Source: Chordibacter forsetii (GTDB lineage: Bacteria > Verrucomicrobiota > Verrucomicrobiia > Opitutales > Seribacteraceae). Taken from it: a stretch of DNA of 64,000 bases. The notes beneath the pieces are model-generated. The model ran no database searches. It was not told where the DNA came from and saw only the letters and a list, made by a program, of their open reading frames with translations. The stretch spans positions 1 through 64,000 of the forward strand of contig NZ_CAXLML010000179.1 in the NCBI RefSeq assembly GCF_964187505.1, in the 5' to 3' direction. Numbering within the stretch: position 1 is the first letter of the stretch; every line of letters begins with the position of its first letter. Position numbers and translations under genes: made by a program. Below, piece by piece: positions 52,281 to 61,229 of the stretch.

Positions 52281-52365
52281 GCTCAGGTGGCGGAATTGGT
52301 AGACGCGCTAGACTAAGGATCTAGTGCCGTAAGGCGTGGGGGTTCGAGTCCCCCCTTGAGCACCA
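52281..52365 (+). tRNA. tRNA-Leu (anticodon AAG)
   Basis: An 85-base class II cloverleaf with encoded CCA. The acceptor GCTCAGG pairs with CTTGAGC (one G-U pair). The anticodon stem CTAGA/TCTAG closes the loop CTAAGGA, giving anticodon AAG at positions 34-36 and purine at 37. The long variable arm GCC-GTAA-GGC and the T stem-loop GGGGGTTCGAGTCCCCC are typical for leucine. It would read CUU and, if A34 becomes inosine, CUC and CUA. The next minus-strand gene ends one base after it. Confidence 0.92.
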
Positions 52366-53337
52366 CTAGCCTTTTGTTTTATCAAAAATTCTATGTTTTA
52401 TACGAAGGCCCCTTTTATATTCGTCTTTAAATGTTTTGTTTCCGAATTTATCAAATCCTTCAAACAGACCATGGCGTACATTGTCCTGCCAATGTTCTAG
52501 TAACCTAACAGGAAAATCCCCGCCTAGACTTCGGTACTTAAATATAATCCATTCGTTCGCTTCATGGCTGCCAAAATTCTCTTTGAATTTATCTTTTGCT
52601 TCTTCCCGGGTTTTGATCCAGAGGTTAGGAATAATTTCACCGTTTTTTGTTTTTGTCGGTCGGTAATCATCTGGATCGTTTGCTTGGTCAAACCAATAAA
52701 TGTGTGTTCCTTGTTTTTTACCTTTAAGGTAATCTTCTGAGCACATCGGTATCCCATATTCATTCCATTTCTTGAGGGATCCGTGTAACATTCCGGATAA
52801 ATAAGGGGCTTGTTCAATAATTTGCCCACTTGGGAATTTATTTATCACAACTCCGCTAAACGGGTATTTATCGCCTTCAGCGTATACAACAGGCTCCGTA
52901 TGCCAGAAGGATGTTTTCTTCAAGGGAAGAGAAACGATGCTGCCTTTGGATATGATTGGTTTGCCAAGTTTAAAAAGATCGGCACCTGCTCCACTTACTT
53001 TGGCATAAACCAAGTCAGAATAATTTTGGCCTTTTGATGTAACAACAAATCTCTTAACTGTACCATCTTCTTGAAGTATTGGTTTGAATGCTGCACCAGA
53101 CCCTTTCCAAAAAAGGTGCTGGTCCTCTAATATTACCTGGTTAGCATCTTTTGTAATAATGGAGGGTTTTGTAATAATTCTCGTTTTATAAGGAGCAAAA
53201 GGGAGACTTACACTATCTCTGGTCAATTCTTGCCACCAATTCTTAAGCTGCATTGGATTGCCTTCAAACATAATGAAGTATGATAAGCTAAAAGTTGCTG
53301 CTATAGCACTAAAGGTAATTAAAAAGAATGTTTTCAC
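52366..53337 (-). CDS. membrane-anchored protein with MORN/YwqK-like repeats
   Basis: A 323-residue protein with an N-terminal hydrophobic segment (about 4-24), then a polar exported domain. The C-terminal half has MORN-variant-like repeats, with GMLHGSLKKWNEYGIP, KGKKQGTHIYWFD and DNVRHGLFEGFDKFGN. This is the same repeat type found in YwqK-family proteins. The start is GTG 53337. It lies 34 bp downstream of pyrD on the same strand. The function is unknown; it is probably an envelope protein. Confidence 0.75.
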   Translation of the reverse strand: MKTFFLITFSAIAATFSLSYFIMFEGNPMQLKNWWQELTRDSVSLPFAPYKTRIITKPSIITKDANQVILEDQHLFWKGSGAAFKPILQEDGTVKRFVVTSKGQNYSDLVYAKVSGAGADLFKLGKPIISKGSIVSLPLKKTSFWHTEPVVYAEGDKYPFSGVVINKFPSGQIIEQAPYLSGMLHGSLKKWNEYGIPMCSEDYLKGKKQGTHIYWFDQANDPDDYRPTKTKNGEIIPNLWIKTREEAKDKFKENFGSHEANEWIIFKYRSLGGDFPVRLLEHWQDNVRHGLFEGFDKFGNKTFKDEYKRGLRIKHRIFDKTKG

Positions 53338-53371
53338 TAAAAAAGCCCCAGATGTTTAAAGTTACTTTTTA

Positions 53372-54424
53372 TTACCAACCTTTTGCAAGAGGCATTCGCT
53401 TTGCAAGGCGAGATGGCCAAGTTGGGCCTTCGTAAATAAAAGAGGTATAAATTTGTAAAAGAACGGCACCAGCATCGAGCTTTCTTTGGGCACTATCGTA
53501 ATCGTATATTCCTCCAGAACCGATTACGGGAAATTTATTGTCAGTAAGTTTGCTAATGAATTTAATCATATCGTTTGACTTTTTTTCTATTGGCTTCCCA
53601 CTAATCCCCCCTTGTGGAAGAGACTGAGATAACATTGATGCTGGTGGAGTGATTGAGGTGTTACATGCAATTAGTCCATCAAAACTATTTTCAACCGCTT
53701 TAGCGACAATTGTCTCAAGGGACTTGTAGGATTCATCAGGAGAAATTTTTAGTAAACATGGTGGTGAGGGTAAATTATTAAATTTAGACCATTCTGATCT
53801 ATGATTCTTTATTCCAGCCAACAATGGTTCAAGGTATTCAGATTCTTGAAGCTTTCTCAAATTTGGGGTGTTAGGAGAGCTAATGTTGATGGTAATGTAG
53901 TCTGCGTCAGCGGCAAGGACATCAAATCCTTTGCAATAGTCAACAAGAGCATCGTCAATGGCAGTATGTTTGCCTTTTCCTAAGTTTATCCCGAGTGGAA
54001 CATGCCGATTGCTTTTTGGAAAGGATTTAGAAATTTTATGATGAAGAGCTTCCGCACCAAAGTTGTTAAACCCCATCCGATTTATCAAAGCTGAATCATT
54101 CGGAAGTCGAAAAAGCCTAGGTTTTTCGTTTCCTGGCTGAGGCAAAGGAGTAACGGTTCCAACTTCGATGTGGCCAAAACCCAAGGCCTCTGATGCATTT
54201 GGAAACATTCCATCTTTATCAAGTCCAGCCGCTTGTCCTATGGCATTGGGAAACTGCAGACCAAAAGCCTCAACGGGTTTTTGTGTACCTTGAGTCAAAT
54301 TTCTTAGTAAAGTAAGAATTGGAGGAAACTTACTTAAAACCCTAAGGGAAGCACTGCCAATTTCGTGAGCCCGTTCAGCTTCAAACGAAAATAGAATTGG
54401 CCTTAGTAAGTTTTTATAGATCAT
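53372..54424 (-). CDS. pyrD: dihydroorotate dehydrogenase (quinone), class 2
   Basis: A 350-residue FMN enzyme of the membrane-associated class 2 type. It has an N-terminal segment for membrane binding (YKNLLRPILFSFEAERAHE), FMN-site segments such as AAGLDKDG and NISSPNTPNLRKLQ, the catalytic-serine region (N-x-S-S-P-N), and the phosphate-binding loop VIGSGGIYDYDSA. It oxidises dihydroorotate to orotate, passing electrons to quinone. It is separate from the pyrB-pyrC pair. Length is typical. Confidence 0.94.
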   Translation of the reverse strand: MIYKNLLRPILFSFEAERAHEIGSASLRVLSKFPPILTLLRNLTQGTQKPVEAFGLQFPNAIGQAAGLDKDGMFPNASEALGFGHIEVGTVTPLPQPGNEKPRLFRLPNDSALINRMGFNNFGAEALHHKISKSFPKSNRHVPLGINLGKGKHTAIDDALVDYCKGFDVLAADADYITINISSPNTPNLRKLQESEYLEPLLAGIKNHRSEWSKFNNLPSPPCLLKISPDESYKSLETIVAKAVENSFDGLIACNTSITPPASMLSQSLPQGGISGKPIEKKSNDMIKFISKLTDNKFPVIGSGGIYDYDSAQRKLDAGAVLLQIYTSFIYEGPTWPSRLAKRMPLAKGW

Positions 54425-54517
54425 GATGATAAATCAGAAGAAATTTGAGTAAATTAAGCAAGAAATTGCTTTAAAAAATTTCAAAAGAATTAAAAAAAAA
54501 GTCAGTATTGGTTGACA

Positions 54518-54523
54518 TATAAT
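54518..54523 (+). promoter_or_regulatory. candidate -10 element of the acidic-protein gene
   Basis: A perfect TATAAT at 54518-54523 would start transcription near 54530. A Shine-Dalgarno-like AAGG (54537-54540) then precedes ATG 54548 at good spacing. A consensus TTGACA directly abuts the hexamer (54512-54517), which cannot serve as its -35 element. The position expected for a -35 element holds only A residues. Confidence 0.35.
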
Positions 54524-54547
54524 TTGAACTCCTCTTAAGGCAATCGA

Positions 54548-55291
54548 ATGAAAAAAACAAGTCCGAGCCTTGATTGGTGTATAGTTCGTTGTGATGAAGA
54601 CAACAAATGGTGGGTAGATTCTATAAGCGATGAGGAAAATTGGGACATTGAAAACCTTGGAATCATTGATCCAAAGCAATTCATCCATATGAATGAACTT
54701 TTAGATTCTATGACTGAATTTGGTTTACAATCTCAAATGGTTGATGAAGCTTTTTTTACTTTTGAAATTTCAGAAGAAGTTCCTGGTAAGAAAGTTAAAT
54801 TGGAAAGAGTTAGAGACTCTTTATTAAAAGCTGAAGACATGTTGTTTGCTTTGCCTGATGTTTTAGATGAAGAAAAAGGCCCTTATGCAGACTTTATGAA
54901 CCATGTGACCCAAGTTCGTGTTGCCATGCTAAATGATCTTATTGAATTCGCTGAACCATATACTATTGAAGAAATGGAAGAAGTTCTTTCTGAAAAACAA
55001 AACAATGACTTTTTAGAAGGGCGTCGAAGTCACTTTAGCGACGAACTAGTTTCTATTTTAGAATTTGTTCCTGATGGATTTGAAATTGATTCTGATCTCG
55101 ATGATGAAAAAGATGCAGACAAGAAAGGTGAGGAGGATTATTCTGATCTCGATACTCACCTTGTGGAAGTATCTGACAAAGAGGAAAAGCTTCTACCCGA
55201 TGAAGATTTGAAATGGGATGAGGACGAAAACAGAGAGAAAGAGGCTACTCCTTACGAGGGGGGTGCACCTGATGACGAAAAAAAGCCCTAA
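54548..55291 (+). CDS. acidic cytoplasmic protein of unknown function
   Basis: A 247-residue protein I do not recognise. It has no signal or membrane segment. Residues 1 to about 170 look folded and mostly helical (DWCIVRCDEDNKWWVD near the start). The last 75 residues are highly acidic and low in complexity, rich in D and E. A Shine-Dalgarno-like AAGG precedes the ATG. It is flanked by pyrD and hemB, both on the other strand, so it is probably monocistronic. The acidic tail suggests binding of a basic partner, but this is a guess. Confidence 0.7.
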   Translation: MKKTSPSLDWCIVRCDEDNKWWVDSISDEENWDIENLGIIDPKQFIHMNELLDSMTEFGLQSQMVDEAFFTFEISEEVPGKKVKLERVRDSLLKAEDMLFALPDVLDEEKGPYADFMNHVTQVRVAMLNDLIEFAEPYTIEEMEEVLSEKQNNDFLEGRRSHFSDELVSILEFVPDGFEIDSDLDDEKDADKKGEEDYSDLDTHLVEVSDKEEKLLPDEDLKWDEDENREKEATPYEGGAPDDEKKP

Positions 55292-55313
55292 AATTTAAAA
55301 GATAGTTTATCCT

Positions 55314-56297
55314 TTACAGGTCCTTGGCTAGCCGATCAGCAAAATAACTGAATATGATGTTGGCCCCTGCCCGCTTTATTCCAACAAGTGATTCCAAGGC
55401 ACAACTTTTCCAGTCAAGCCAACCCAATTGATTTGCGGCCATAATTCTCGAGTATTCCCCGGAGACTTGGTACGCAGCGATAGGTAAATTTGATTGAGAT
55501 CTAGCTTGCTTGATTACATCAAGAAAAGGCTCTGCCGGTTTGACCATCAATATGTCAGCTCCCTCTTCGGCATCTAGAGCCAACTCTCTCTGTGCCTCAA
55601 GCAAATTGGCAGGATTTAGTTGGTAGGTACTTTTATCAATAATAACTGAATCCATGGATGAACCAATAGCTGACCTAAAGGGGCCATAATAAGAAGAAGA
55701 AAACTTTGCAGAGTAAGAAATTATACCGGTATTATGGAAAGAATTTCTTTCCAGTGCTTCTCGAATTATTTTGATGCGACCATCCATCATGTCTGATGGG
55801 GCAACCCAATCAATACCAGCATTAGCATAAACAATAGAGGCCTTTGCAAGAATTTCCACTGTTGAATCATTATCAACTTCCCCTTTTGAATCAACGATGC
55901 CGTCTTGTCCGTGAGTGGTGTAGGGGTCAAGTGCTAGGTCTGCAATGAGCACAACATCCAAATTAAGTTGTTTAATGGCAGCGGCAGCACGACAAACCAA
56001 GCTGTTGGGGTTCAGAATTTCGTTTCCCCCTTCGTTCTTCAATTCAGGAGATATTTTAGGAAATAGAGCAAAAGCTTTTAAACCTTTTTGATGCCAATCC
56101 TTTATTTGTTCGCAAAGATTAGAGATTGGCCAGCGAAAGACGCCTGGCATACTTAGCACCTCCGAAGGTTTCTCTTCCTCGCTAATAAAAACGGGCAAAA
56201 CAAAATCCGATGTCTTGAGGTAATTTTCTTCAACTAAGGATCTTATAATTGGATTAGACCGCAAACGGCGTGGACGATGTAAAAACTGATAGGTCAT
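55314..56297 (-). CDS. hemB: delta-aminolevulinic acid dehydratase (porphobilinogen synthase)
   Basis: A 327-residue enzyme that condenses two 5-aminolevulinate molecules to porphobilinogen in tetrapyrrole synthesis. The Schiff-base lysines lie in YSAKFSSSYYGPF and ILMVKPAEPF. The metal-site region reads LALDPYTTHGQDG rather than the cysteine-rich zinc form, which matches the Mg-type enzymes such as that of Pseudomonas. MDGRIKIIREAL and the allosteric Mg region are also conserved. It is flanked by genes on the other strand. Length is normal. Confidence 0.95.
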   Translation of the reverse strand: MTYQFLHRPRRLRSNPIIRSLVEENYLKTSDFVLPVFISEEEKPSEVLSMPGVFRWPISNLCEQIKDWHQKGLKAFALFPKISPELKNEGGNEILNPNSLVCRAAAAIKQLNLDVVLIADLALDPYTTHGQDGIVDSKGEVDNDSTVEILAKASIVYANAGIDWVAPSDMMDGRIKIIREALERNSFHNTGIISYSAKFSSSYYGPFRSAIGSSMDSVIIDKSTYQLNPANLLEAQRELALDAEEGADILMVKPAEPFLDVIKQARSQSNLPIAAYQVSGEYSRIMAANQLGWLDWKSCALESLVGIKRAGANIIFSYFADRLAKDL

Positions 56298-56398
56298 TTT
56301 ATGAATCAGGAAAAGTTCGACAGCACGAAGACTGTTACTAATGATTTAAAAAATTATTATTTTCGCAAACTTAATCACTAATCCTTAAGGTGATCGCC

Positions 56399-58252
56399 GT
56401 GGAAACTTATTTTCAAATCGAAATAATATTCGCTATTTTACTTTTGCTTTGTGCGGTTACCTCGTTTGCCATGGAAAAAGTTAGGATAGAGGTAACAGCC
56501 GTGTGTTTGTATGGGATAATTTTGCTGCTTACCTCATTTGGTTTTGAAAATTGGCCCACGAGTCAGGAATTGATTATGGTTTTTTCAAGTGAAGCACCTT
56601 TGGCTATTATTGCTATGTTCATGGTCAGCGGGGCACTCAGTAGGCAAGGTGTCATTGAAAGACTCACGACTAATTTACAGCAACTTACCCGTCTGGGTTA
56701 CCGGCCTTTTCTGCTCATTCTCCTTTTCTCCGTAGCTTTCTTTTCTGCTTTTATCAATAACACTCCGGTCGTTGTTATTCTTTTACCCGTAGCGATTGGT
56801 CTTTCCGGTTCTCTTGGGGTGCCTTCTTCAAAATTGTTAATTCCTTTATCTTATGCATCGATTTTTGGGGGATGCTGTACTCTTATTGGAACAAGTACAA
56901 ATATCCTAGCAAGCGGTTTTATGGCTAACTCCCGTCATTATCCGGATATGAGCCCTATGAATATGTTCGAGCTTTCGAAAATTGGGCTTCCATTGATGTT
57001 ATTCGGTCTTGCATTTTTGATTGTTTTTGGAAGGAGGTTGCTACCCGAACGCGAGGCATTAAGCAAAATTCTTTCAGAAATAGAAAGAAAAGAGTTTTTA
57101 ACAGAAGCAATTTTGATCCATGACTCTCCACTGATAGGCAAAACAATTAAAAACTCACCGATTTCGATGATCGAGGGAGTCCGTTTAATAGATACTGTTA
57201 GGGGAGGAAAAAGCCTTACAACTCCGATAGATGAAACAGTACTTCATTCAGGAGATAGGCTTATTCTGTCTTGCAAGCCCCAGGGATTAATCGAAGTTCG
57301 GGAAGTTGAAGGATTCAAATTCTTTGATCAATCATTCTTCGGTATGGAACCAATCAATACCTCTGAGGCAATTATGGTTGAGGCTATGATTAAACCTTCG
57401 TCGAGTTTGTTGTCATGTTCACTATTAGAGGCAAACTTTCGCGGTCGTTTCAACTTATCAGTAGTTGCATTACACCGAAAAGGAAAAAACCTTCACCTTA
57501 GTTTAAATGCCCTTAAATTAAGGGTGGGTGATACACTATTATTGCTCGGAACAGACTCTGGGGTTGAAGAACTCAGAGAATCTGGCGAAGCGGTCTTGTT
57601 AGACAAACCGCCTATTAACATTGATAAGAAAACTACAAAGACAATCTTCTCTATTACAGTTTTGGCGGCTATTATTGTATCTGCTTCCTTGTCTATGATC
57701 CCCCTTTACTTGGCTGCCTTGCTAGGTGCCGGCTGTTTAATGATAGGCAATTGTATAAATCTCAAGGAGGCTTTTAAGGCAGTAGAGTGGAATTTACTTT
57801 TGCTGATCTATGCCATGCTTGCTCTTGGAATTGTAATGGAGAAGAGTGGAGCTTCTGCCTTAATGGCTGATTTAATAAGAAAAGTGTGTACTCAGGGTCT
57901 TAGTGAAGATTGGCAAATTATTGGAGCTTTAGTGGCGATTTATCTCTTTACCGCTGTTTTGACAGAATTACTTTCAAATAATGCTACGATCGCAATCATG
58001 ACTCCGGTTGCTCTCGGAGTTGCATTTCAATTTGGAGTTTCCACCGAAGTGGCTAGAGCCTTTGTTTTAACAAGTTGTATTGCCGCTTCTGCTAGTTTTA
58101 TTACGCCCATAGGTTATCAAACAAACACTTTTGTTTATACGGTTGGTGGATACAGATTCAAAGACTTTGCAAAATTCGGAATATGGCCAATGCTCATTTA
58201 TTTCATTGGTACTATTTTACTGGTTGGTTTTTACTGGAATCTGTTTCCATAA
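56399..58252 (+). CDS. SLC13-type anion/sodium permease with TrkA-C domains
   Basis: About 617 residues with some eleven or twelve membrane helices and two cytoplasmic TrkA-C (RCK_C) domains in the middle (about 210-290 and 310-400), the architecture of the SLC13/DASS-like permeases. Conserved signatures include SAFINNTPVVVILLPVA and ELLSNNATIAIMTPVALG, the paired NTP/NAT motifs of this family. It would import an anion such as sulfate or a dicarboxylate, probably with sodium. I favour GTG 56399 because AAGG lies eight bases before it; the frame also opens at GTG 56390. Confidence 0.87.
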   Translation: METYFQIEIIFAILLLLCAVTSFAMEKVRIEVTAVCLYGIILLLTSFGFENWPTSQELIMVFSSEAPLAIIAMFMVSGALSRQGVIERLTTNLQQLTRLGYRPFLLILLFSVAFFSAFINNTPVVVILLPVAIGLSGSLGVPSSKLLIPLSYASIFGGCCTLIGTSTNILASGFMANSRHYPDMSPMNMFELSKIGLPLMLFGLAFLIVFGRRLLPEREALSKILSEIERKEFLTEAILIHDSPLIGKTIKNSPISMIEGVRLIDTVRGGKSLTTPIDETVLHSGDRLILSCKPQGLIEVREVEGFKFFDQSFFGMEPINTSEAIMVEAMIKPSSSLLSCSLLEANFRGRFNLSVVALHRKGKNLHLSLNALKLRVGDTLLLLGTDSGVEELRESGEAVLLDKPPINIDKKTTKTIFSITVLAAIIVSASLSMIPLYLAALLGAGCLMIGNCINLKEAFKAVEWNLLLLIYAMLALGIVMEKSGASALMADLIRKVCTQGLSEDWQIIGALVAIYLFTAVLTELLSNNATIAIMTPVALGVAFQFGVSTEVARAFVLTSCIAASASFITPIGYQTNTFVYTVGGYRFKDFAKFGIWPMLIYFIGTILLVGFYWNLFP

Positions 58253-58704
58253 GACTTTAGGACATAATATAAACTTATAGATTAGGCTCTAAAAAAGTTG
58301 ATTTTCAAAATATTTAAAATGCACTTCTTGGTACATTATAGAAAGCAATTTATCAAAATCTTCATTTCACAGATCAATAAAATTTATCAAACTTGAGGCA
58401 AGATGGAGATACTTTTCTTAAGTCGGATTAAAATGTGTTATAAAAGAAAATATTATTTATATGTAAATCAATCAATATTAGTGACATAGGAAAATATAAG
58501 AAAGAGCACCTTCTGAATTTAAAGAAAATCTCATGGTAAGAGAAAATTAGAATACTTACAAAATTACCATCTTGACCAAGTTGTGTAAGGAAAACAAAAT
58601 TAACTATGATCTTACTACTGCCACAAAGGCTGATTGTTTCCCTAAGTATGCGAGCAAGTCATAACCTAAGCTAATAAAGAATCCTTTTAAAAGAAGATTT
58701 TACC
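58253..58704. other. 452 bp AT-rich region upstream of gyrB
   Basis: No open frame with coding character and no RNA fold is apparent. A candidate gyrB promoter is TTGTGT (58581-58586) with TATGAT (58605-58610) at 18-base spacing, about 95 bases before ATG 58705. No exact DnaA box was seen; TTATCAAAA-like matches have two mismatches. Confidence 0.4.
58581..58610 (+). promoter_or_regulatory. candidate gyrB promoter
   Basis: TTGTGT at 58581-58586 and TATGAT at 58605-58610 are separated by 18 bases on the plus strand. The leader to gyrB would be about 90 bases. Match quality is moderate. Confidence 0.3.
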
Positions 58705-61203
58705 ATGACAGAACAAACAAAAAATGAACCCGAAAATTATGATTCCTCTCAAATCCAAAAATTAGAGGGGTTGGAAGGGGTAAGAAAGCGCCCCGACATG
58801 TATATTGGGGATACAAATGAAAGAGGTTTACATCACTGTGTTTTTGAAATTGTTGACAACTCGATAGACGAAGCACTAGCCGGTCATTGTACTGAGGTGT
58901 CGGTATCATTACACGGAGATGGATCTTGCACAATTCAGGATAATGGAAGAGGTATCCCGGTTGATATTCACCCTAAGCACAACATGCCTGCACTAGAGTT
59001 AGTGCTGACCAATCTTCATGCAGGAGGAAAATTTGGAAAAGGTGCTTATCAGGTGTCAGGTGGTCTTCATGGCGTTGGTGCGAAGTGCGTAAATGCTGTG
59101 TCAGAGTCCTTCATTGCCGAGGTTAGGAGAGACGGTAAGATTCATCAAATGAAGTTTTCTCGGGGGAAAACAACCCAAGAGCTTAAAGTAGTAGGAGATG
59201 CATCCACTACTGGTACTAAAATTACTTTTATGCCAGACGAACAAATATTTGAAGAATCTAGGGAATTCAAATTTGAATTACTGGCAAAAAGATTAAGAGA
59301 ATTGGCATTTCTTAACCCAGGTGTCCGTATAAAGCTTGAGGAAGAAGTAAACTCTAAAAAAGAAGATTTCATTTTTGAAAATGGAATTTCAGAATATGTT
59401 GAATATTTAAATAAAAACAAAACTTGCCTTATTCAGGCTCCCATTGCTTTTTCTGGTGAAGCACCTCCTGAGTCTGGCGATGGAACAATCATGGTCGAGG
59501 TTGCAATGATTTATAATGATTCATTTAATGACCAACTTTATGCCTATGCAAATTCAATTCATAATGTTGAAGGTGGAACTCATTTATCTGGTTTTCGCAC
59601 CGCTTTGACACGAGTAATTAACGGTTATGCTAGACAAAACGATTTACTTAAAGAAAAAGATCTCTCACTGACTGGTGACGATGTCCGGGAAGGACTTACG
59701 GCAGTAATATCTGTAAAGGTACCTGAACCACGGTTTGAAGGACAGACAAAGACAAAATTGTCAAACAGGGAAGTCGATGGAATTGTCCAAAAAATTGTAG
59801 GTGAAAAACTAAAACATTTCTTTGAAGTAACTCCAGATGATGCAAAAATGATCGTCCAGAAAGTGATACATGCTGCGAGGGCAAGAGATGCCGCACGTAA
59901 GGCAAGAGAAACGGTTCGAAAAGGCGCTCTATCTGGAGGCGGGTTACCTGGAAAGCTGGCAGATTGTTCTGAAAAAGATCCATCGCTCAGCGAAATTTAT
60001 ATTGTTGAAGGAGATTCTGCAGGTGGTTCTGCTAAACAAGGAAGAGACCGTTTGACACAAGCGATTTTACCTTTGAGAGGAAAATTATTGAATGTCGAAA
60101 AAGCAAGACTTGATAAGGTTCTTAATAACGCGGAAATAAGAAGCCTTATTACTGCGGTAGGAACAGGAATTGGCGATCATGAAGGTGAAGGTGCTTTCGA
60201 TGCCACAAAAGCCCGTTATCATAAAATTATTATTATGACCGACGCAGATGTGGATGGAGCTCACATTAGAACATTGTTGTTAACCTTCATTTTCAGGCAA
60301 ATGAAAGGACTTATTGAGAATGGATATGTTTATGTAGCTAAACCTCCCCTTTATAAAATTAAAAGAAGGAAAACAGAACAATATATCCAAGATGATTTTG
60401 AGATGAGTCAAATTCTTATTAAACTTGGAATAGAGGACATGCAATTAATCAGGGTGTCAGACAATTATATTTTTCCGGCTGATATTTTAGAAGAAATAAA
60501 TGAACATCTTTTGAAAATAGAGCAAATCGGACGAAACTTGAGTCGTTATGGGTGTAACTTAAATAGAATATTTACTCATTATGATAAGGCATTAAAAGTT
60601 CTACCTCGCTATATTGCTCGAATTAGAACTGGAAATGATGAAGAACTTAGGTTTTTGGCTGATCTTGATGCAAAAGTTGGTTTCATGGAGTCACAAAGTT
60701 TAGAATTTGAAGATAGCGGCACGAATACTTTACAGCGTGAAATTCAAAGAAATGGAGTAACCTTTACCCAAAGATTTGATATATATGAAGTTTTTGAATC
60801 AAATGAATTGGAGAAGTTATTACAAAAGGTAGATAATCTTGGACTTGATGTTTCATTTTTCCTACCCAATGAAGATGATATCCACCCCTATAAGTTAATT
60901 GATTCAAAGAATCCTGAAAGCCCACCCATTGAGATCACTGGAGTAAATCATTATCTCCAGCAACTCCGATTGTTAGGAAAAAAAGGACTTCAAATACAGA
61001 GGTATAAAGGTCTTGGCGAAATGAATCCTAAGCAGTTATTTGAAACCACAATGGATCCTAACTCTAGAACTTTAGTAAAAGTAGAAATTGAAGATGCTGT
61101 AATGGCCGACGAAATCTTTACAACTTTAATGGGAGAGGAAGTTGCACCTCGTAGAATGTTTATAGAAGATAATGCGCTAAATGTCAGTTTTTTAGACGCT
61201 TAA
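58705..61203 (+). CDS. gyrB: DNA gyrase subunit B
   Basis: An 832-residue ATPase subunit of gyrase. It has the GHKL ATPase motifs (EIVDNSIDEA, DNGRGIPVD, GGLHGVGAKCVNA), a transducer domain, and the TOPRIM domain with IVEGDSAGGSAKQGRDR and MTDADVDGAHIRT. The C-terminus holds the tail RYKGLGEMNPKQLFETTMDP. The length matches long forms with an insertion in the C-terminal half. The start is ATG 58705. gyrA follows 26 bp downstream, so the two subunits are cotranscribed. Confidence 0.96.
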   Translation: MTEQTKNEPENYDSSQIQKLEGLEGVRKRPDMYIGDTNERGLHHCVFEIVDNSIDEALAGHCTEVSVSLHGDGSCTIQDNGRGIPVDIHPKHNMPALELVLTNLHAGGKFGKGAYQVSGGLHGVGAKCVNAVSESFIAEVRRDGKIHQMKFSRGKTTQELKVVGDASTTGTKITFMPDEQIFEESREFKFELLAKRLRELAFLNPGVRIKLEEEVNSKKEDFIFENGISEYVEYLNKNKTCLIQAPIAFSGEAPPESGDGTIMVEVAMIYNDSFNDQLYAYANSIHNVEGGTHLSGFRTALTRVINGYARQNDLLKEKDLSLTGDDVREGLTAVISVKVPEPRFEGQTKTKLSNREVDGIVQKIVGEKLKHFFEVTPDDAKMIVQKVIHAARARDAARKARETVRKGALSGGGLPGKLADCSEKDPSLSEIYIVEGDSAGGSAKQGRDRLTQAILPLRGKLLNVEKARLDKVLNNAEIRSLITAVGTGIGDHEGEGAFDATKARYHKIIIMTDADVDGAHIRTLLLTFIFRQMKGLIENGYVYVAKPPLYKIKRRKTEQYIQDDFEMSQILIKLGIEDMQLIRVSDNYIFPADILEEINEHLLKIEQIGRNLSRYGCNLNRIFTHYDKALKVLPRYIARIRTGNDEELRFLADLDAKVGFMESQSLEFEDSGTNTLQREIQRNGVTFTQRFDIYEVFESNELEKLLQKVDNLGLDVSFFLPNEDDIHPYKLIDSKNPESPPIEITGVNHYLQQLRLLGKKGLQIQRYKGLGEMNPKQLFETTMDPNSRTLVKVEIEDAVMADEIFTTLMGEEVAPRRMFIEDNALNVSFLDA

Positions 61204-61229
61204 TAAAATACAGTTAAATTGTTTTCCAT

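Noticed and set aside
54512..54523. TTGACATATAAT read as a full promoter
   Set aside because: The -35 and -10 consensus hexamers are directly adjacent with no spacer, so they cannot act as one standard sigma-70 promoter; only the -10 part was kept as a candidate.
58253..58704. Hidden gene or degraded pseudogene upstream of gyrB
   Set aside because: All frames are interrupted by frequent stops and no recognisable residual protein motif remains.
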